From Shewanella sp. NIFS-20-20 (lineage in GTDB: Bacteria; Pseudomonadota; Gammaproteobacteria; Enterobacterales; Shewanellaceae): a DNA stretch of 64,000 nucleotides. The notes beneath the pieces are model-generated. The model had not been told where the DNA came from. It saw only the letters and a program-made list of their open reading frames with translations, and did not search any database. Every line of letters begins with the position of its first letter. The first letter of the stretch is position 1. The stretch is from positions 62,001-126,000 of the forward strand of contig NZ_JAHUTT010000003.1 of the NCBI RefSeq assembly GCF_019209865.1. The letters are read 5' to 3'. This document shows positions 37,252 through 49,109 of the stretch, in pieces. A program made the position numbers and the translations under genes.

Positions 37252-39222
37252 TTGCGTCTTTCTCTCGTTGAAACAACCAATCATCTTTTTGGTGAACACG
37301 GACAATTGAGTCAACATATTCCTGGCTATCAATGCCGTCCGCAGCAGCAATCCATGGCGCAAGCGGTGGCCGATACCTTGTCTAACGGACCACATTTATT
37401 GGTCGAAGCGGGCACTGGCGTCGGTAAAACCTTCGCTTATCTCGGGCCGATATTATTAAGTGGTCAGCGAGTCATCATTAGCACCGGCACTAAAAACCTG
37501 CAAGAACAGTTGGTGTATAAAGACCTACCCGCATTAAGTAAAATATTGGATAAGCCGCTAGATATCGCCTTGCTTAAAGGTCGCAGTAATTATCTGTGTC
37601 AGTGGTTATTGGTGGAACAATTACAGGCATCGAGCTCGCTTGATCCCCAAGTGCTAGATGATTTGCTACGTGTTCACCAGTGGCAATCAAGCAGTCTTGA
37701 TGGCGACTTGGATAATCTGCAATGGGTGGCAGAGCACAGCCCAGCGTTGGATTTGGTTCGCAGTCGCAAAGAGGGCTGTCAAGGGCAGGCTTGTGACTAT
37801 TATCAAGCGTGTTTTACCCGTAAAGCCCGCCTGAAAGCGAGTGAGGCTAAGCTGGTGGTGGTTAACCATCATTTATTATTGGCCGATCAACAAGGATTAC
37901 AACAAGAGGTGGAATCATTCTTACCGAATGTCGATGCGGTGGTGCTCGATGAGGTGCATCAATTGCCGGATCTCTTGGCCCGTCATTTTGCCACGGTTTT
38001 TTCGCAATCCCGTTGTCAGTCGCTGCTTAATCGGTTAGCGAGTATGGCAGCTCAACAGTTGGCTGATACTCATGCGCTAGCGAATGCGGTCGCACGGGCG
38101 AGCCAATGCTTAGCTGCGCTGCACCAAGATATTCAGGCACTAGCTCAACAACGAGCCAGTAGCAATTGGCGTGAATATTTAAGTCACCGAGCTATCAGTC
38201 AGCACCTTTGGCAATTACAGCAAGCCTTATTAACGTTGCAACAACTGCTTGAAGCCTTGCTGGTGACAGCACCCGAATTGGCGCCAATCATAGATTCGCT
38301 CAGTGAGCATGTCTCACAACTAACCGTGTTTATAGACGCGGACGATCCCCAATCTGCCTATGTGATTGAGGGGGCGAATGACCAGCAAAGACACCCGCTG
38401 AGCTTGCACCAAATTCCATGGCAATTGGGTTTGAGATTTCAAGGGCTAATGCAAGAGCAACATGGCCAAGCCTGCCGCTGGATCATGACCTCAGCCAGCT
38501 TACAACTGCGGGGCTCGCTAACTGAATTTGCGCAATATTTAGGCTTTAGTGGCCACTATGCTAAGCAGTTACGTCAGTTGGTGCTCGATAGTCCGTTCGA
38601 TTATTACCAACAAGCATTACTCTGCGTTCCGAGACAATTGCGAGATGTGCGCCATCATCAAGCGGTCGATCAATTACTCAATATTTGTCAGCGAGCTATC
38701 ACCGCTGCCGATGGCCGTACCTTTGTACTGTTCACCAGCCATGCCATGCTTAACCAAGTGGCACAGCGTTTACCGCGACTCGTGAGCCAACCGGTGCTTA
38801 TTCAGGGGCAAGGTAGTAAACGTGCGTTACTGGATAAATTTCGCCAACTGGGTAATGCCGTATTACTGGGGAGTTACAGTTTTTGGGAAGGGGTCGATGT
38901 TAAAGGGCGGCAATTGAGTTGTGTGATCATCGATAAACTGCCTTTTACCCCGCCTGATGATCCTATGTTTGCCATGAAATCGCTGCAAGTGCAGCTCAAT
39001 GGCGGTGATGCTTTCACTCAGTTGGCCGTGCCAATGGCCGCGATGAAATTAACACAAGGAGTTGGCCGTCTTATTCGGGATAGTCGCGATCGGGGGGTAT
39101 TAATTTTGTGTGATAACCGAATTGTTCAACGCCCCTATGGTGGTGATTTATTACAAGCGCTACCCCCCATGCGTCGCACTCGCGATTTAGAGCAGGCATT
39201 GGCGATGTTGGCCAGCATCTAG
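37252..39222 (+). CDS. yoaA: YoaA/DinG-like XPD-family Fe-S DNA helicase
   Basis: Superfamily 2 helicase with an iron-sulfur cluster, linked in E. coli to DNA repair with the HolC subunit. Walker A is EAGTGVGKTFAY; the DEAH-box variant is VLDEVHQLPD. Four spaced cysteines (GRSNYLC, GCQGQAC, YQAC) form the Fe-S site. Later motifs are SYSFWEGVDVKG, VIIDKLPF and QGVGRLIRDSRDRGVL. There is no ATG at the expected N-terminus. A TTG at 37252 preceded by AAGGG at 5-nt spacing seems best, giving about 656 residues; another TTG lies at 37216. Divergent from the his operon. Confidence 0.9.
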   Translation: MRLSLVETTNHLFGEHGQLSQHIPGYQCRPQQQSMAQAVADTLSNGPHLLVEAGTGVGKTFAYLGPILLSGQRVIISTGTKNLQEQLVYKDLPALSKILDKPLDIALLKGRSNYLCQWLLVEQLQASSSLDPQVLDDLLRVHQWQSSSLDGDLDNLQWVAEHSPALDLVRSRKEGCQGQACDYYQACFTRKARLKASEAKLVVVNHHLLLADQQGLQQEVESFLPNVDAVVLDEVHQLPDLLARHFATVFSQSRCQSLLNRLASMAAQQLADTHALANAVARASQCLAALHQDIQALAQQRASSNWREYLSHRAISQHLWQLQQALLTLQQLLEALLVTAPELAPIIDSLSEHVSQLTVFIDADDPQSAYVIEGANDQQRHPLSLHQIPWQLGLRFQGLMQEQHGQACRWIMTSASLQLRGSLTEFAQYLGFSGHYAKQLRQLVLDSPFDYYQQALLCVPRQLRDVRHHQAVDQLLNICQRAITAADGRTFVLFTSHAMLNQVAQRLPRLVSQPVLIQGQGSKRALLDKFRQLGNAVLLGSYSFWEGVDVKGRQLSCVIIDKLPFTPPDDPMFAMKSLQVQLNGGDAFTQLAVPMAAMKLTQGVGRLIRDSRDRGVLILCDNRIVQRPYGGDLLQALPPMRRTRDLEQALAMLASI

Positions 39223-39415
39223 CGGCGTAAAGGGCTCTGTGAACTGCACTTTAGAAACAAAAAGTTATCATTCATATTTTTTTAATTTTTTTTAGCAACA
39301 TTTACTTCTGTTTATCGGTATTTATTTGGTATTTGCCACTAAAAATGGTGGTAAATACGATATTTCAACCGATCGCCATCCATGGTATTTTTTCAGATCT
39401 CAGCCTCTAGTGGGG

Positions 39416-39458
39416 CGTGATCTCGCTCACGTGCACAGGGGGAATTAGCCCTTAATAT
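39416..39458 (+). promoter_or_regulatory. Candidate CRP-dependent (class II) promoter
   Basis: CGTGA-N6-TCACG at 39416-39431 is a symmetrical CRP-type site with the GTGA/TCAC core at the right spacing. A -10-like TAATAT lies at 39453-39458. If transcription starts near 39465, the site is centred at about -41.5, exactly the class II position. No good -35 is present, as expected for an activator-dependent promoter. Confidence 0.6.
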
Positions 39459-39464
39459 AGCGAC

Positions 39465-39573
39465 TTCTCTGAAGGTGTTCATCCACCTCCCTGCGAACCA
39501 AATCAAGGATTGATATTGGTATTATTGGTGATTTTTTTAACCATTTAGGCGACCTTTAGGTCGCCATTTTTTT
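39465..39573 (+). ncRNA. Candidate CRP-activated small RNA (about 109 nt)
   Basis: A non-coding stretch between yoaA and mscS bounded by the CRP-type promoter and a rho-independent terminator (GGCGACC 39548-39554, loop TTTA, GGTCGCC 39559-39565, then T7). Within it AGGTG (39473-39477) pairs with CACCT (39484-39488). ACCAA-ATCAA (39497-39506) pairs with TTGAT-TTGGT (39510-39520, one bulged A) around a GGA triloop. CCACCTCC (39483-39490) resembles an anti-Shine-Dalgarno seed, and a U-rich tract lies at 39532-39538. Three stem-loops plus a terminator fit an Hfq-type sRNA. Confidence 0.6.
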
Positions 39574-39629
39574 ATGTCTAATTTGTTAATCCTTGGTATG
39601 ATTAAGTAAAAGTACTGGGTTTCAGGGAT

Positions 39630-41237
39630 ATGAATAAACTTACCGTCGTTATGTTGATGTTGTGCTTGGCTGGGAGCCTGCTACCAAGTGTCAGTGCGAA
39701 CGCCTTGCTTGTACCGCCCACCTCAGAAAAATCTCTGCCTACGGTTGAAAAAACACTCGAAGAAGTCGCAGGTTTTAATTATCAGGATCCATTAACCCGC
39801 GACACGCCACGCGGAGCAATTCGTGGTTTGGCCAATGCGGTCAGCGCCGGCGATTATGAAACCGCGACCCAATATCTTGATCTTAGGTATTTACCCGCAG
39901 GCATGGACGCCAGTCAAGGTCCAGAATATGTGCGCATGCTAAAGGCGATTTACGAGCGCCATATGCAGTTAGATATCTATGGTTTAGTGGAAGAGCGAGA
40001 TGGCCTATTAAATGATAATTTGCCCACCTTTCGCGAGTTAATTGGTCGCTTTGATCATGATGGTCAGAGCGTGAGTTTATTATTGCAACGGGTGCCAGAA
40101 CCCGGCATTGGCAAGGTGTGGAAAATATCCAATGCCACGGTGGCTAAATTACCTGAGTTATACCATGAACTCGGTTATAGCCCCTTAGTTGAATGGTTAA
40201 TTGACAAGTTGCCTGAAGGCAAGTTTGCCAAACTCAATTATTGGGAATGGGCATTATTGGTCATTTATAGTGTAGCTGCACTGCTGATTACCGTGCCATG
40301 CTGTTGGATTATCGCGTTTGTGGTCAAGCGTGGCCAGTCACCATTAGCGCTTGAATGGGCATATTTTATCAGCTGGCCTTTATGTGCCTTTATTGCTGTT
40401 ACCCTTAACCGCGTATGGTTATCGAATACCAGTGCCACTGTGATGATGCAAAAGTTTGTCGATACGGGCTTGCTGTTTATGCTGACCATTTTATGGCTGC
40501 TTTGGTCTGGTATCGGCTTAATTCAAGCGTCATTGCGACTTAAGATGCTGGCCAATGGCAAAAAACAAGCGGCCTCCTTGGTACGGCCGTTATTTAACCT
40601 CGCTCGGGTGATTGCAGTATTATTGGGCTTGTTAGTGTGGCTTGAATATTTAGGTTTTGATGCGGGAGCTATTTTAGCCGGCATGGGGATTGGCGGCATC
40701 GCAATTGCCTTGGCCTCAAAGCAAACCATAGAGAATTTTATTGGCACGATTACCTTATACTCAGCAGCGCCATTGAAGGTAGGAAATCTGTGTAATCTTG
40801 GCGGCTTAAAAGGCACCGTTGAGGAAATTGGCTTGCGTTGCACTCGGGTGCGCACGGTCGACAGAAGTGTTATTCATATCCCAAATTCAAAATTAGCTGA
40901 GATGGAAATTGAAAACATTTCGGAGCGTGAAAAAATTCGATTTAAAACCGATGTGAGATTGGCCTACACGACCCAAGCAGAGCAAGTGAACGCCATTATT
41001 GAAGAGATCACGCAATTGCTGGTGGATCACGACGATATTGACGAATCACCGCTACGCGTCACCTTTAAGGGGTTTGGGCTGGCCGGCCTTGAAATTAATG
41101 TCTTTGCTTATGTAGCCACCACAAGTTTGCCGACCTACCAAAGAGTGGCACAAGAGCTGCAATTAGGGATTATGACTATCGTGGAAAAGCACGGCAGCCG
41201 CATTGTGCCGGCAGTGCCCACCATAGCGACAGCTTAA
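39630..41237 (+). CDS. MscS-family channel with exported N-terminal domain (535 aa)
   Basis: A signal peptide (MNKLTVVMLMLCLAGSLLPSVSA) and a periplasmic region of about 180 residues precede about four membrane helices (from residue 210). The MscS core follows: pore-lining helix GAILAGMGIGGIAIALASKQTIENFIGTI (about 345-375) and a beta domain with KVGNLCNLGGLKGTVEEIGLRCTRVRTVDRSVIHIPNSKL. The C-terminal vestibule completes it. It likely gates on membrane tension or serves as a small-solute channel. An extended -10 (TGGTATGAT, 39594-39602) could drive it independently of the sRNA upstream. The stop lies 3 bp from the convergent FUSC gene. Confidence 0.9.
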   Translation: MNKLTVVMLMLCLAGSLLPSVSANALLVPPTSEKSLPTVEKTLEEVAGFNYQDPLTRDTPRGAIRGLANAVSAGDYETATQYLDLRYLPAGMDASQGPEYVRMLKAIYERHMQLDIYGLVEERDGLLNDNLPTFRELIGRFDHDGQSVSLLLQRVPEPGIGKVWKISNATVAKLPELYHELGYSPLVEWLIDKLPEGKFAKLNYWEWALLVIYSVAALLITVPCCWIIAFVVKRGQSPLALEWAYFISWPLCAFIAVTLNRVWLSNTSATVMMQKFVDTGLLFMLTILWLLWSGIGLIQASLRLKMLANGKKQAASLVRPLFNLARVIAVLLGLLVWLEYLGFDAGAILAGMGIGGIAIALASKQTIENFIGTITLYSAAPLKVGNLCNLGGLKGTVEEIGLRCTRVRTVDRSVIHIPNSKLAEMEIENISEREKIRFKTDVRLAYTTQAEQVNAIIEEITQLLVDHDDIDESPLRVTFKGFGLAGLEINVFAYVATTSLPTYQRVAQELQLGIMTIVEKHGSRIVPAVPTIATA

Positions 41238-41240
41238 CCA

Positions 41241-42224
41241 TTAATGGTAGAGTTGCTGTAACTGATGCGCGAGTTTATTGACCCGCCTTGCCAGTTCTTG
41301 GTTTAGCCACCAGTAACCGGCAAGGTCGGTATTTACTTTATCGCTGTCACTTAACGGGCCTTGAGAGTGCAAAATAGTGAGGGCATCGCCACTGAGCTGA
41401 GTGGGGCTGCGAGTCAGCATTTCTCGCGCCAGAGTCGACATCAGCGCACTGAGTTGGTTTTGTTCATCCGTATGGGGCAGGGTGGCGGGCCATTGAGTTT
41501 CTGTCAGGGTTTGCAGGCTATGCAAGATCCGTTTATGGGCCTCGGTAATATTGGCTAACCGTTCACTGCCCAAGCCACTTTCTCTAATCGCGTGGGGTAA
41601 TAAGCTGGTTTGTTTCATCATTAAACTCTTAAGTTGGCTGATTTGCTGCAATGATTGGCTTGAATCAATACCATCCAGGTGGGCTTGATAAATCCGTGCG
41701 GCACTGTCGATTAATTCGGCGTTAAGAATGTGAAAATGCTGAAAGGCGCGAATGGGAAACAAGACTCGACTGGTCACCATGGCCAGTAAAGCTCCCCAAA
41801 TCACATTAATGGTTCGCTCCCAAGCGACATATAGATTACCGGGACCTGCAGTGGCCACTAATGTCAGTGTCAGGGCGCACAGTAACATGGCGTAACTGTA
41901 TCGCGAGCGAGTAAAATAGATACTGACCGCCAGCATGACTAAAAATAACCCGGTATGAGCGACACTGGCGCTGGCGGGTAACAGGTATAACGACAATCCC
42001 ATGGCGGCTCCCGTTAAGGTGCCGATAATTCTTTGCCTGGCTTTACTTAACACTTCACCAAGATATGCCACAGAGCCCATCACCATAATAATTGTGATAA
42101 GCGCCCACACACCGTGCGGCACATTTGTGGCAGCAATAATCACCATGGCGATGGCTGAGGTCATGGTGACTCTGAGCGCATGAAACCAGGCAGGGTAGCG
42201 TAAAATAAGTTGCTCGAGTGTCAT
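41241..42224 (-). CDS. FUSC-family membrane protein (327 aa)
   Basis: About six to seven N-terminal helices (residues 15-165, including VWALITIIMVMGSVAYLGEVLSKARQRIIGTLTGAAMG) are followed by a cytoplasmic helical region of about 160 residues. It matches the aromatic-acid exporter/FUSC (YccS/AaeB-like) pattern but is half the usual length, with a single module rather than two. The conserved ARQRIIGTLTG segment is diagnostic. Possible exporter; substrate unknown. Convergent with mscS. Confidence 0.82.
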   Translation of the reverse strand: MTLEQLILRYPAWFHALRVTMTSAIAMVIIAATNVPHGVWALITIIMVMGSVAYLGEVLSKARQRIIGTLTGAAMGLSLYLLPASASVAHTGLFLVMLAVSIYFTRSRYSYAMLLCALTLTLVATAGPGNLYVAWERTINVIWGALLAMVTSRVLFPIRAFQHFHILNAELIDSAARIYQAHLDGIDSSQSLQQISQLKSLMMKQTSLLPHAIRESGLGSERLANITEAHKRILHSLQTLTETQWPATLPHTDEQNQLSALMSTLAREMLTRSPTQLSGDALTILHSQGPLSDSDKVNTDLAGYWWLNQELARRVNKLAHQLQQLYH

Positions 42225-42448
42225 GGGTTATTCCTGTCTCAGCTGCGCCGACTCACTGTGAGTTCAAAGGCTCGTGTCCATTTTAGCAATAGCTCTTGCT
42301 CTTGGTGTTATCTAGGGGATTAACGTCTATTTATCTCGTCACTTAACAATGGAGTTAACCGCAGCGTTAGCTAAGCTGATATAATCGGCTTAATCGCATT
42401 TTGTATTGAGCCAATGCTGGTTCATTTTCCTCTGTATTAGAGATCTTC

Positions 42449-43843
42449 ATGTCATTTACACAACTTGGCTTATGCCCAGAAATTACTCGAGCCCTGAGCG
42501 AGATTGATTATAGTCAACCGACAGACATTCAAACCTTGGCTATTCCTGAGGTCCTCGCCGGTGAAAACCTCATTGCTGCTGCGCAAACGGGCACAGGTAA
42601 AACCGCCGCTTTTGTGTTGCCTTTACTTGAGCGTTTTAAAGATTTACCGCCGATCCGGCCCAAACGGATCCGCGCCTTAGTCTTGACTCCCACCCGAGAG
42701 TTAGCACTGCAAATCACCAAAAATATCGAGCTTTATAGCCGCTATTTACCGAGCAAGTGCTTAGCAATGTACGGCGGTGTCGATAGCGCGCCTCAAAAGC
42801 GCGCCTTGATCCAAGGGGTCGATATTCTGGTGGCGACCCCTGGTCGATTGTTGGATATGTACACTCAACGTGCCGTGCATTTTGATGAACTTCAAGTCTT
42901 AGTATTGGATGAAGCCGATAAAATGCTGGATATGGGCTTTATCGAAGACATCAATCAAATTCTAGACCGGTTACCTAAAGACAGACAAAACTTATTGTTT
43001 TCAGCCACCTTATCTAAACAAGTAAGGCAGTTGGTGAAAACGGCTGTTTCGGCACCAAAAGAAATTGCTATCAGCCGCAAACAAGCCAACAAAGCGAATA
43101 TCGAACAATGGTTAGTGACGGTGGATAAAGATAAAAAATCCGCATTACTCAGTCATCTGATCAAAGAAAGTGATTGGCAGCAAGCCTTGATTTTTATCGA
43201 GACCAAGCAAGGTGCGGCTAAGCTGGTGAGTCAACTTGAAAAGCGCGGGATTGTGGCGGAAGCTTTTCATAGCGGTCGTAGTCAAGCCTCACGTGAGCAA
43301 GTATTGGCAGATTTTACCGCTGGCAAGGTGCCATTTTTGGTGGCCACAGGGATTGCCGCACGCGGTATTGATATTGTCGAACTAGCCCGCGTGGTGAATT
43401 ATGACTTACCCCATCAAGCCGATGATTATATCCACCGCATTGGTCGTACTGGCCGAGCGGGCTTTAGCGGTGAAGCGATTTCATTTGTGTCGATGGATGA
43501 CTTTAAAAATCTGTGCAATATTGAGCGCCGACTCGAGCAATTGATTGAGCGCCGTGTCATTGACGGTTTTGCTCCGCGCAAGGTGGTGCCAGTGTCGGTA
43601 TTAAATTTTGTGCCTAAACATCCGCAAGAGCGTAAGCCGCGAGTACACAAAGACAAGCCGAGTTTATCTGACTCTAGTGTTAACCCTCGTGGCCAAAAAA
43701 TTTCAAAAGGTGGCAGTCGTCATCAAGCCACAACGACCGCTAAGACTGAGCGCTCCAAGCGTCCAGAAACGCCATCGCGTCGCCAAGCAGGCTCGAGTGT
43801 GGATCCATGGCAAGCCGCCGCGGATAAATTCTCAAAAGAGTAA
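42449..43843 (+). CDS. DEAD-box ATP-dependent RNA helicase (464 aa)
   Basis: Motifs in order: Q motif with QPTDIQTLAIP, motif I AAQTGTGKT, Ia PTRELALQ, Ib TPGRLLDM, II DEAD, III SAT, IV region IFIETKQGA, V ATGIAARGIDI, VI HRIGRTGRAG. The C-terminal tail (about residues 380-464) is basic and low-complexity (KPRVHKDKPSLSDSSVNPRGQ). It is closest to the RhlE group by overall form. It is not DbpA, since no DbpA RNA-binding domain is apparent. Monocistronic with its own terminator. Confidence 0.92.
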   Translation: MSFTQLGLCPEITRALSEIDYSQPTDIQTLAIPEVLAGENLIAAAQTGTGKTAAFVLPLLERFKDLPPIRPKRIRALVLTPTRELALQITKNIELYSRYLPSKCLAMYGGVDSAPQKRALIQGVDILVATPGRLLDMYTQRAVHFDELQVLVLDEADKMLDMGFIEDINQILDRLPKDRQNLLFSATLSKQVRQLVKTAVSAPKEIAISRKQANKANIEQWLVTVDKDKKSALLSHLIKESDWQQALIFIETKQGAAKLVSQLEKRGIVAEAFHSGRSQASREQVLADFTAGKVPFLVATGIAARGIDIVELARVVNYDLPHQADDYIHRIGRTGRAGFSGEAISFVSMDDFKNLCNIERRLEQLIERRVIDGFAPRKVVPVSVLNFVPKHPQERKPRVHKDKPSLSDSSVNPRGQKISKGGSRHQATTTAKTERSKRPETPSRRQAGSSVDPWQAAADKFSKE

Positions 43844-43864
43844 GCTCGATTGCTACGCTTAAGT

Positions 43865-43890
43865 ACACCGCCAAATTGGCGGTGTTTTTT
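43865..43890 (+). terminator. Rho-independent terminator of the DEAD-box gene
   Basis: ACACCGCCAA, one A, TTGGCGGTGT (43865-43885), then a T tract. 22 bp after the stop codon. Confidence 0.92.
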
Positions 43891-44166
43891 TATCTGACGA
43901 TAGTTAAGGTTGATAATTGAGGGGCATGGGCGCTATGGCCACTGCTGTTTAACCATCCCATGGTCGCCATAATGTTGCCAACGACTCAGCCGATGACGAT
44001 TCATTTATAAGGATATTTGTTCTGCAAGCGCACTAAACTCACCCATACTGTATGCGTATGCTGCACTCAGTTGGCCTAGGGACATAGGCCGTGATGGCGG
44101 GTTGCAGATAGTTAAACTCACAGATTACAACGCATTTGCATAACGATGACGAAAAGGGGGACATTG
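43891..44166. other. Spacer before the SLC13-type transporter
   Basis: No ORF or clear promoter pair recognised. It precedes a short ORF with a strong Shine-Dalgarno (see next entry). Confidence 0.4.
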
Positions 44167-44256
44167 ATGAGCAAGAGGGATGACGCCACAGACTACCGCA
44201 AAGCTGATGTCGGTCGCCGCGGGTTTGTGCTATTTCAAGGTGTAGCGCTTCAATGA
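44167..44256 (+). CDS. 29-residue ORF coupled to the SLC13-type gene
   Basis: ATG at 44167 preceded by AAGGGGG with 6-nt spacing, one of the strongest ribosome binding sites in the window. It encodes MSKRDDATDYRKADVGRRGF and nine further residues. Its TGA overlaps the ATG of the transporter as ATGA. It is hydrophilic, basic and not recognised as a family. It may be a leader peptide that delivers ribosomes to the downstream start, or a chance ORF. Confidence 0.4.
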   Translation: MSKRDDATDYRKADVGRRGFVLFQGVALQ

Positions 44257-46127
44257 CATCTGAGCAATGGTTAATCTTGCTTATTTTGTTGGCTACCGTC
44301 GCTATGTTTCTGTGGGGGCGTTGGCGTCATGACATGGTGGCAGCAGGCTCGCTGGCGGCTTGTGTGTTAACCGGACTGGTACCCGCAAGCGTCGCATTCT
44401 CGGGATTTAGTCATCCGGCCGTGATCACTGTGGCCTGCGTACTGGTGTTGAGCCGAGGGCTGCAAAGCTCTGGGGCCGTAGCCGCATTGACTCGCGCAGT
44501 GATGCCGGCACGTGCAGGCATGCTGCGGAGCCTGTCGGTGCTATGTGCTCTTGGGGCGGTACTGTCGGGTTTTATGAATAACGTCGGTGCGATGGCGCTG
44601 TTGATGCCTGTCGCGATGCAATTGGCCGGCCGCTTGGAGCTGACACCTGGGCAGTTATTAATGCCGTTAGCGTTCAGTACCATTCTTGGGGGCATGACAA
44701 CCATGATTGGTACGCCGCCAAACCTGATTGTATCAAGCTTTCGTGAACAGACTGGCGCAGGTAGCTTCACCATGTTCGACTTCCTACCCGTTGGCCTCGC
44801 CGTTGCCGCCATTGGCGTGCTTTTTATTACCTTATTGGGCTGGCGCTGGGTGCCGGCTCGCAAGCAGTCTGGGGTGGCCGGTTTTGAATCAGAGGCCTAC
44901 ATCACCGAAGCCAAAGTATTAGACACCAGCAAAGCGGCTGGCATGAGTTTGCGAGAGATTGAAATCTTGATTGATGCCATCGATGCTCAGATCATTGGCA
45001 TGGTCATCAACGAGGTGCGAATGACAGCGCCAAGTGCATGGCGGCGGGTCCGTGTCGGCGATATTTTAGTGATTGAGGCGGAGGCCACATCGCTGGCGGG
45101 GGTGCTCTCCACGTTAGGGTTAACGCTAGTCGAAGCAGTAGAGCAAGCTCAGCGAACCGCGGATGAAACCGATAAGAACAGCCAAAACGCAGCCCCCCAC
45201 AGCCAATCGGCATCAGAACCTAACCTTGATGCGACCGTTGTTAATCAAGATGAGCTCACTAACGCTGCGGATCACACTGTGTTGATGGAGTTAGCCGTGT
45301 TACCCGGATCGCCGCTGTTAGGACGTTCAGCGCGCGACATTCAATTACGCACCCGCTACGGCATGAATCTGTTAGCTGTGTCACGCCATGGCAAGCGTTC
45401 TCTGGCTCGATTACGTTCAAGGGCCTTCCGTTACGGTGACCTGTTATTGATGCAAGGCCCCCCAGAGGCGATTGCCCAGTTTGCCAGCGACAATCTCTGT
45501 GTGCCGTTAGCCGAGCGCGAATTGGCTATTCCCGACAAACGAAAAGCGTTGGAGGCCGCGATTATTATGGCGTTGGCTGTGGCGGCTGCCGCGTTTGGTC
45601 TGGTACCGGCGGCGATCGCCTTTGCCCTCGGTGTTCTGGCCTCTATGGCTGTGGGTACTGTGCCACCACGCACGGTTTACAATGTCATTGACTGGCCAGT
45701 GATTGTGCTCTTGGGGGCCTTGTTCCCTGTCGCTGGAGCCTTGGAGTTAACGGGCACTGCCAATCTGCTAGCTCAGTGGCTACTGAATCATATGGCGCAA
45801 GGTAATGCCATGGTAGGCTTGGCGTTGATTTTAGTGGTGAGCATGTTCCTTTCAGATCTGATGAACAACACCGCGACTGCCGCCGTCATGTGTCCGATTG
45901 CGATTGCGACCGCCTCAGCCCTCGGTGTCAGTAGTGATCCTTTTTTGATGGCGGTCGCCATCGGCGCCTCCTGTGCTTTCCTTACCCCGATAGGACATCA
46001 GAACAATACCATGATCTTAGGTCCGGGAGGATTTGGTTTTGGTGATTACTGGAAACTGGGCTTACCGCTTGAATTGCTCGTGGTCGGGATCAGTCTTCCC
46101 ATGCTGCTGTGGGTGTGGCCGCTGTAA
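44253..46127 (+). CDS. SLC13-type (DASS) transporter with two RCK_C domains (624 aa)
   Basis: Inner-membrane transporter of the SLC13/CitMHS-like family, probably for sulfate or dicarboxylates. Helices occupy about residues 1-205 and 430-624; the paired signature regions are SGFMNNVGAMALLMPVA with TTMIGTPPNLIVSSF, and SDLMNNTATAAVMCPIA with TPIGHQNN. A cytoplasmic insert (about 215-425) carries two TrkA-C (RCK_C) domains separated by a Gln/Asn/Ser-rich linker. AAGGTG lies upstream of the ATG at 44253, and translation may be coupled to the small ORF. Codon use looks GC-richer than neighbours by eye, not computed. Confidence 0.87.
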   Translation: MTSEQWLILLILLATVAMFLWGRWRHDMVAAGSLAACVLTGLVPASVAFSGFSHPAVITVACVLVLSRGLQSSGAVAALTRAVMPARAGMLRSLSVLCALGAVLSGFMNNVGAMALLMPVAMQLAGRLELTPGQLLMPLAFSTILGGMTTMIGTPPNLIVSSFREQTGAGSFTMFDFLPVGLAVAAIGVLFITLLGWRWVPARKQSGVAGFESEAYITEAKVLDTSKAAGMSLREIEILIDAIDAQIIGMVINEVRMTAPSAWRRVRVGDILVIEAEATSLAGVLSTLGLTLVEAVEQAQRTADETDKNSQNAAPHSQSASEPNLDATVVNQDELTNAADHTVLMELAVLPGSPLLGRSARDIQLRTRYGMNLLAVSRHGKRSLARLRSRAFRYGDLLLMQGPPEAIAQFASDNLCVPLAERELAIPDKRKALEAAIIMALAVAAAAFGLVPAAIAFALGVLASMAVGTVPPRTVYNVIDWPVIVLLGALFPVAGALELTGTANLLAQWLLNHMAQGNAMVGLALILVVSMFLSDLMNNTATAAVMCPIAIATASALGVSSDPFLMAVAIGASCAFLTPIGHQNNTMILGPGGFGFGDYWKLGLPLELLVVGISLPMLLWVWPL

Positions 46128-46265
46128 ACTATGACGACAAATCCATCGCCGCCAATCAGAAAAATACTAGGCTACATCGCCATGGAGATAACGCAAGCTA
46201 GCTTGGGATAGAGCGAGTCCTGCTTTGGCAAATGAGGGGGGTAAGCGGTGTGCTTGCGCGAACCA

Positions 46266-46294
46266 TAAAAAAGCCACCGCGAAGGGCGGTGGCT
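46266..46294 (-). terminator. Rho-independent terminator of the M4 protease gene
   Basis: On the minus strand AGCCACCGC (46286-46294), a five-base loop, GCGGTGGCT (46272-46280), then a T tract. 30 bp after the stop codon. Confidence 0.92.
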
Positions 46295-46323
46295 GGAGTT
46301 GTGACGGTCGGTCAAGCGCTAAT

Positions 46324-49109
<2,786 letters not shown>

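Noticed and set aside
39502-39514. ATCAA-N3-TTGAT, similar to half of an FNR/Anr site
   Set aside because: The orientation and spacing are wrong for FNR (TTGAT-N4-ATCAA), and the bases form part of the sRNA candidate's stem.
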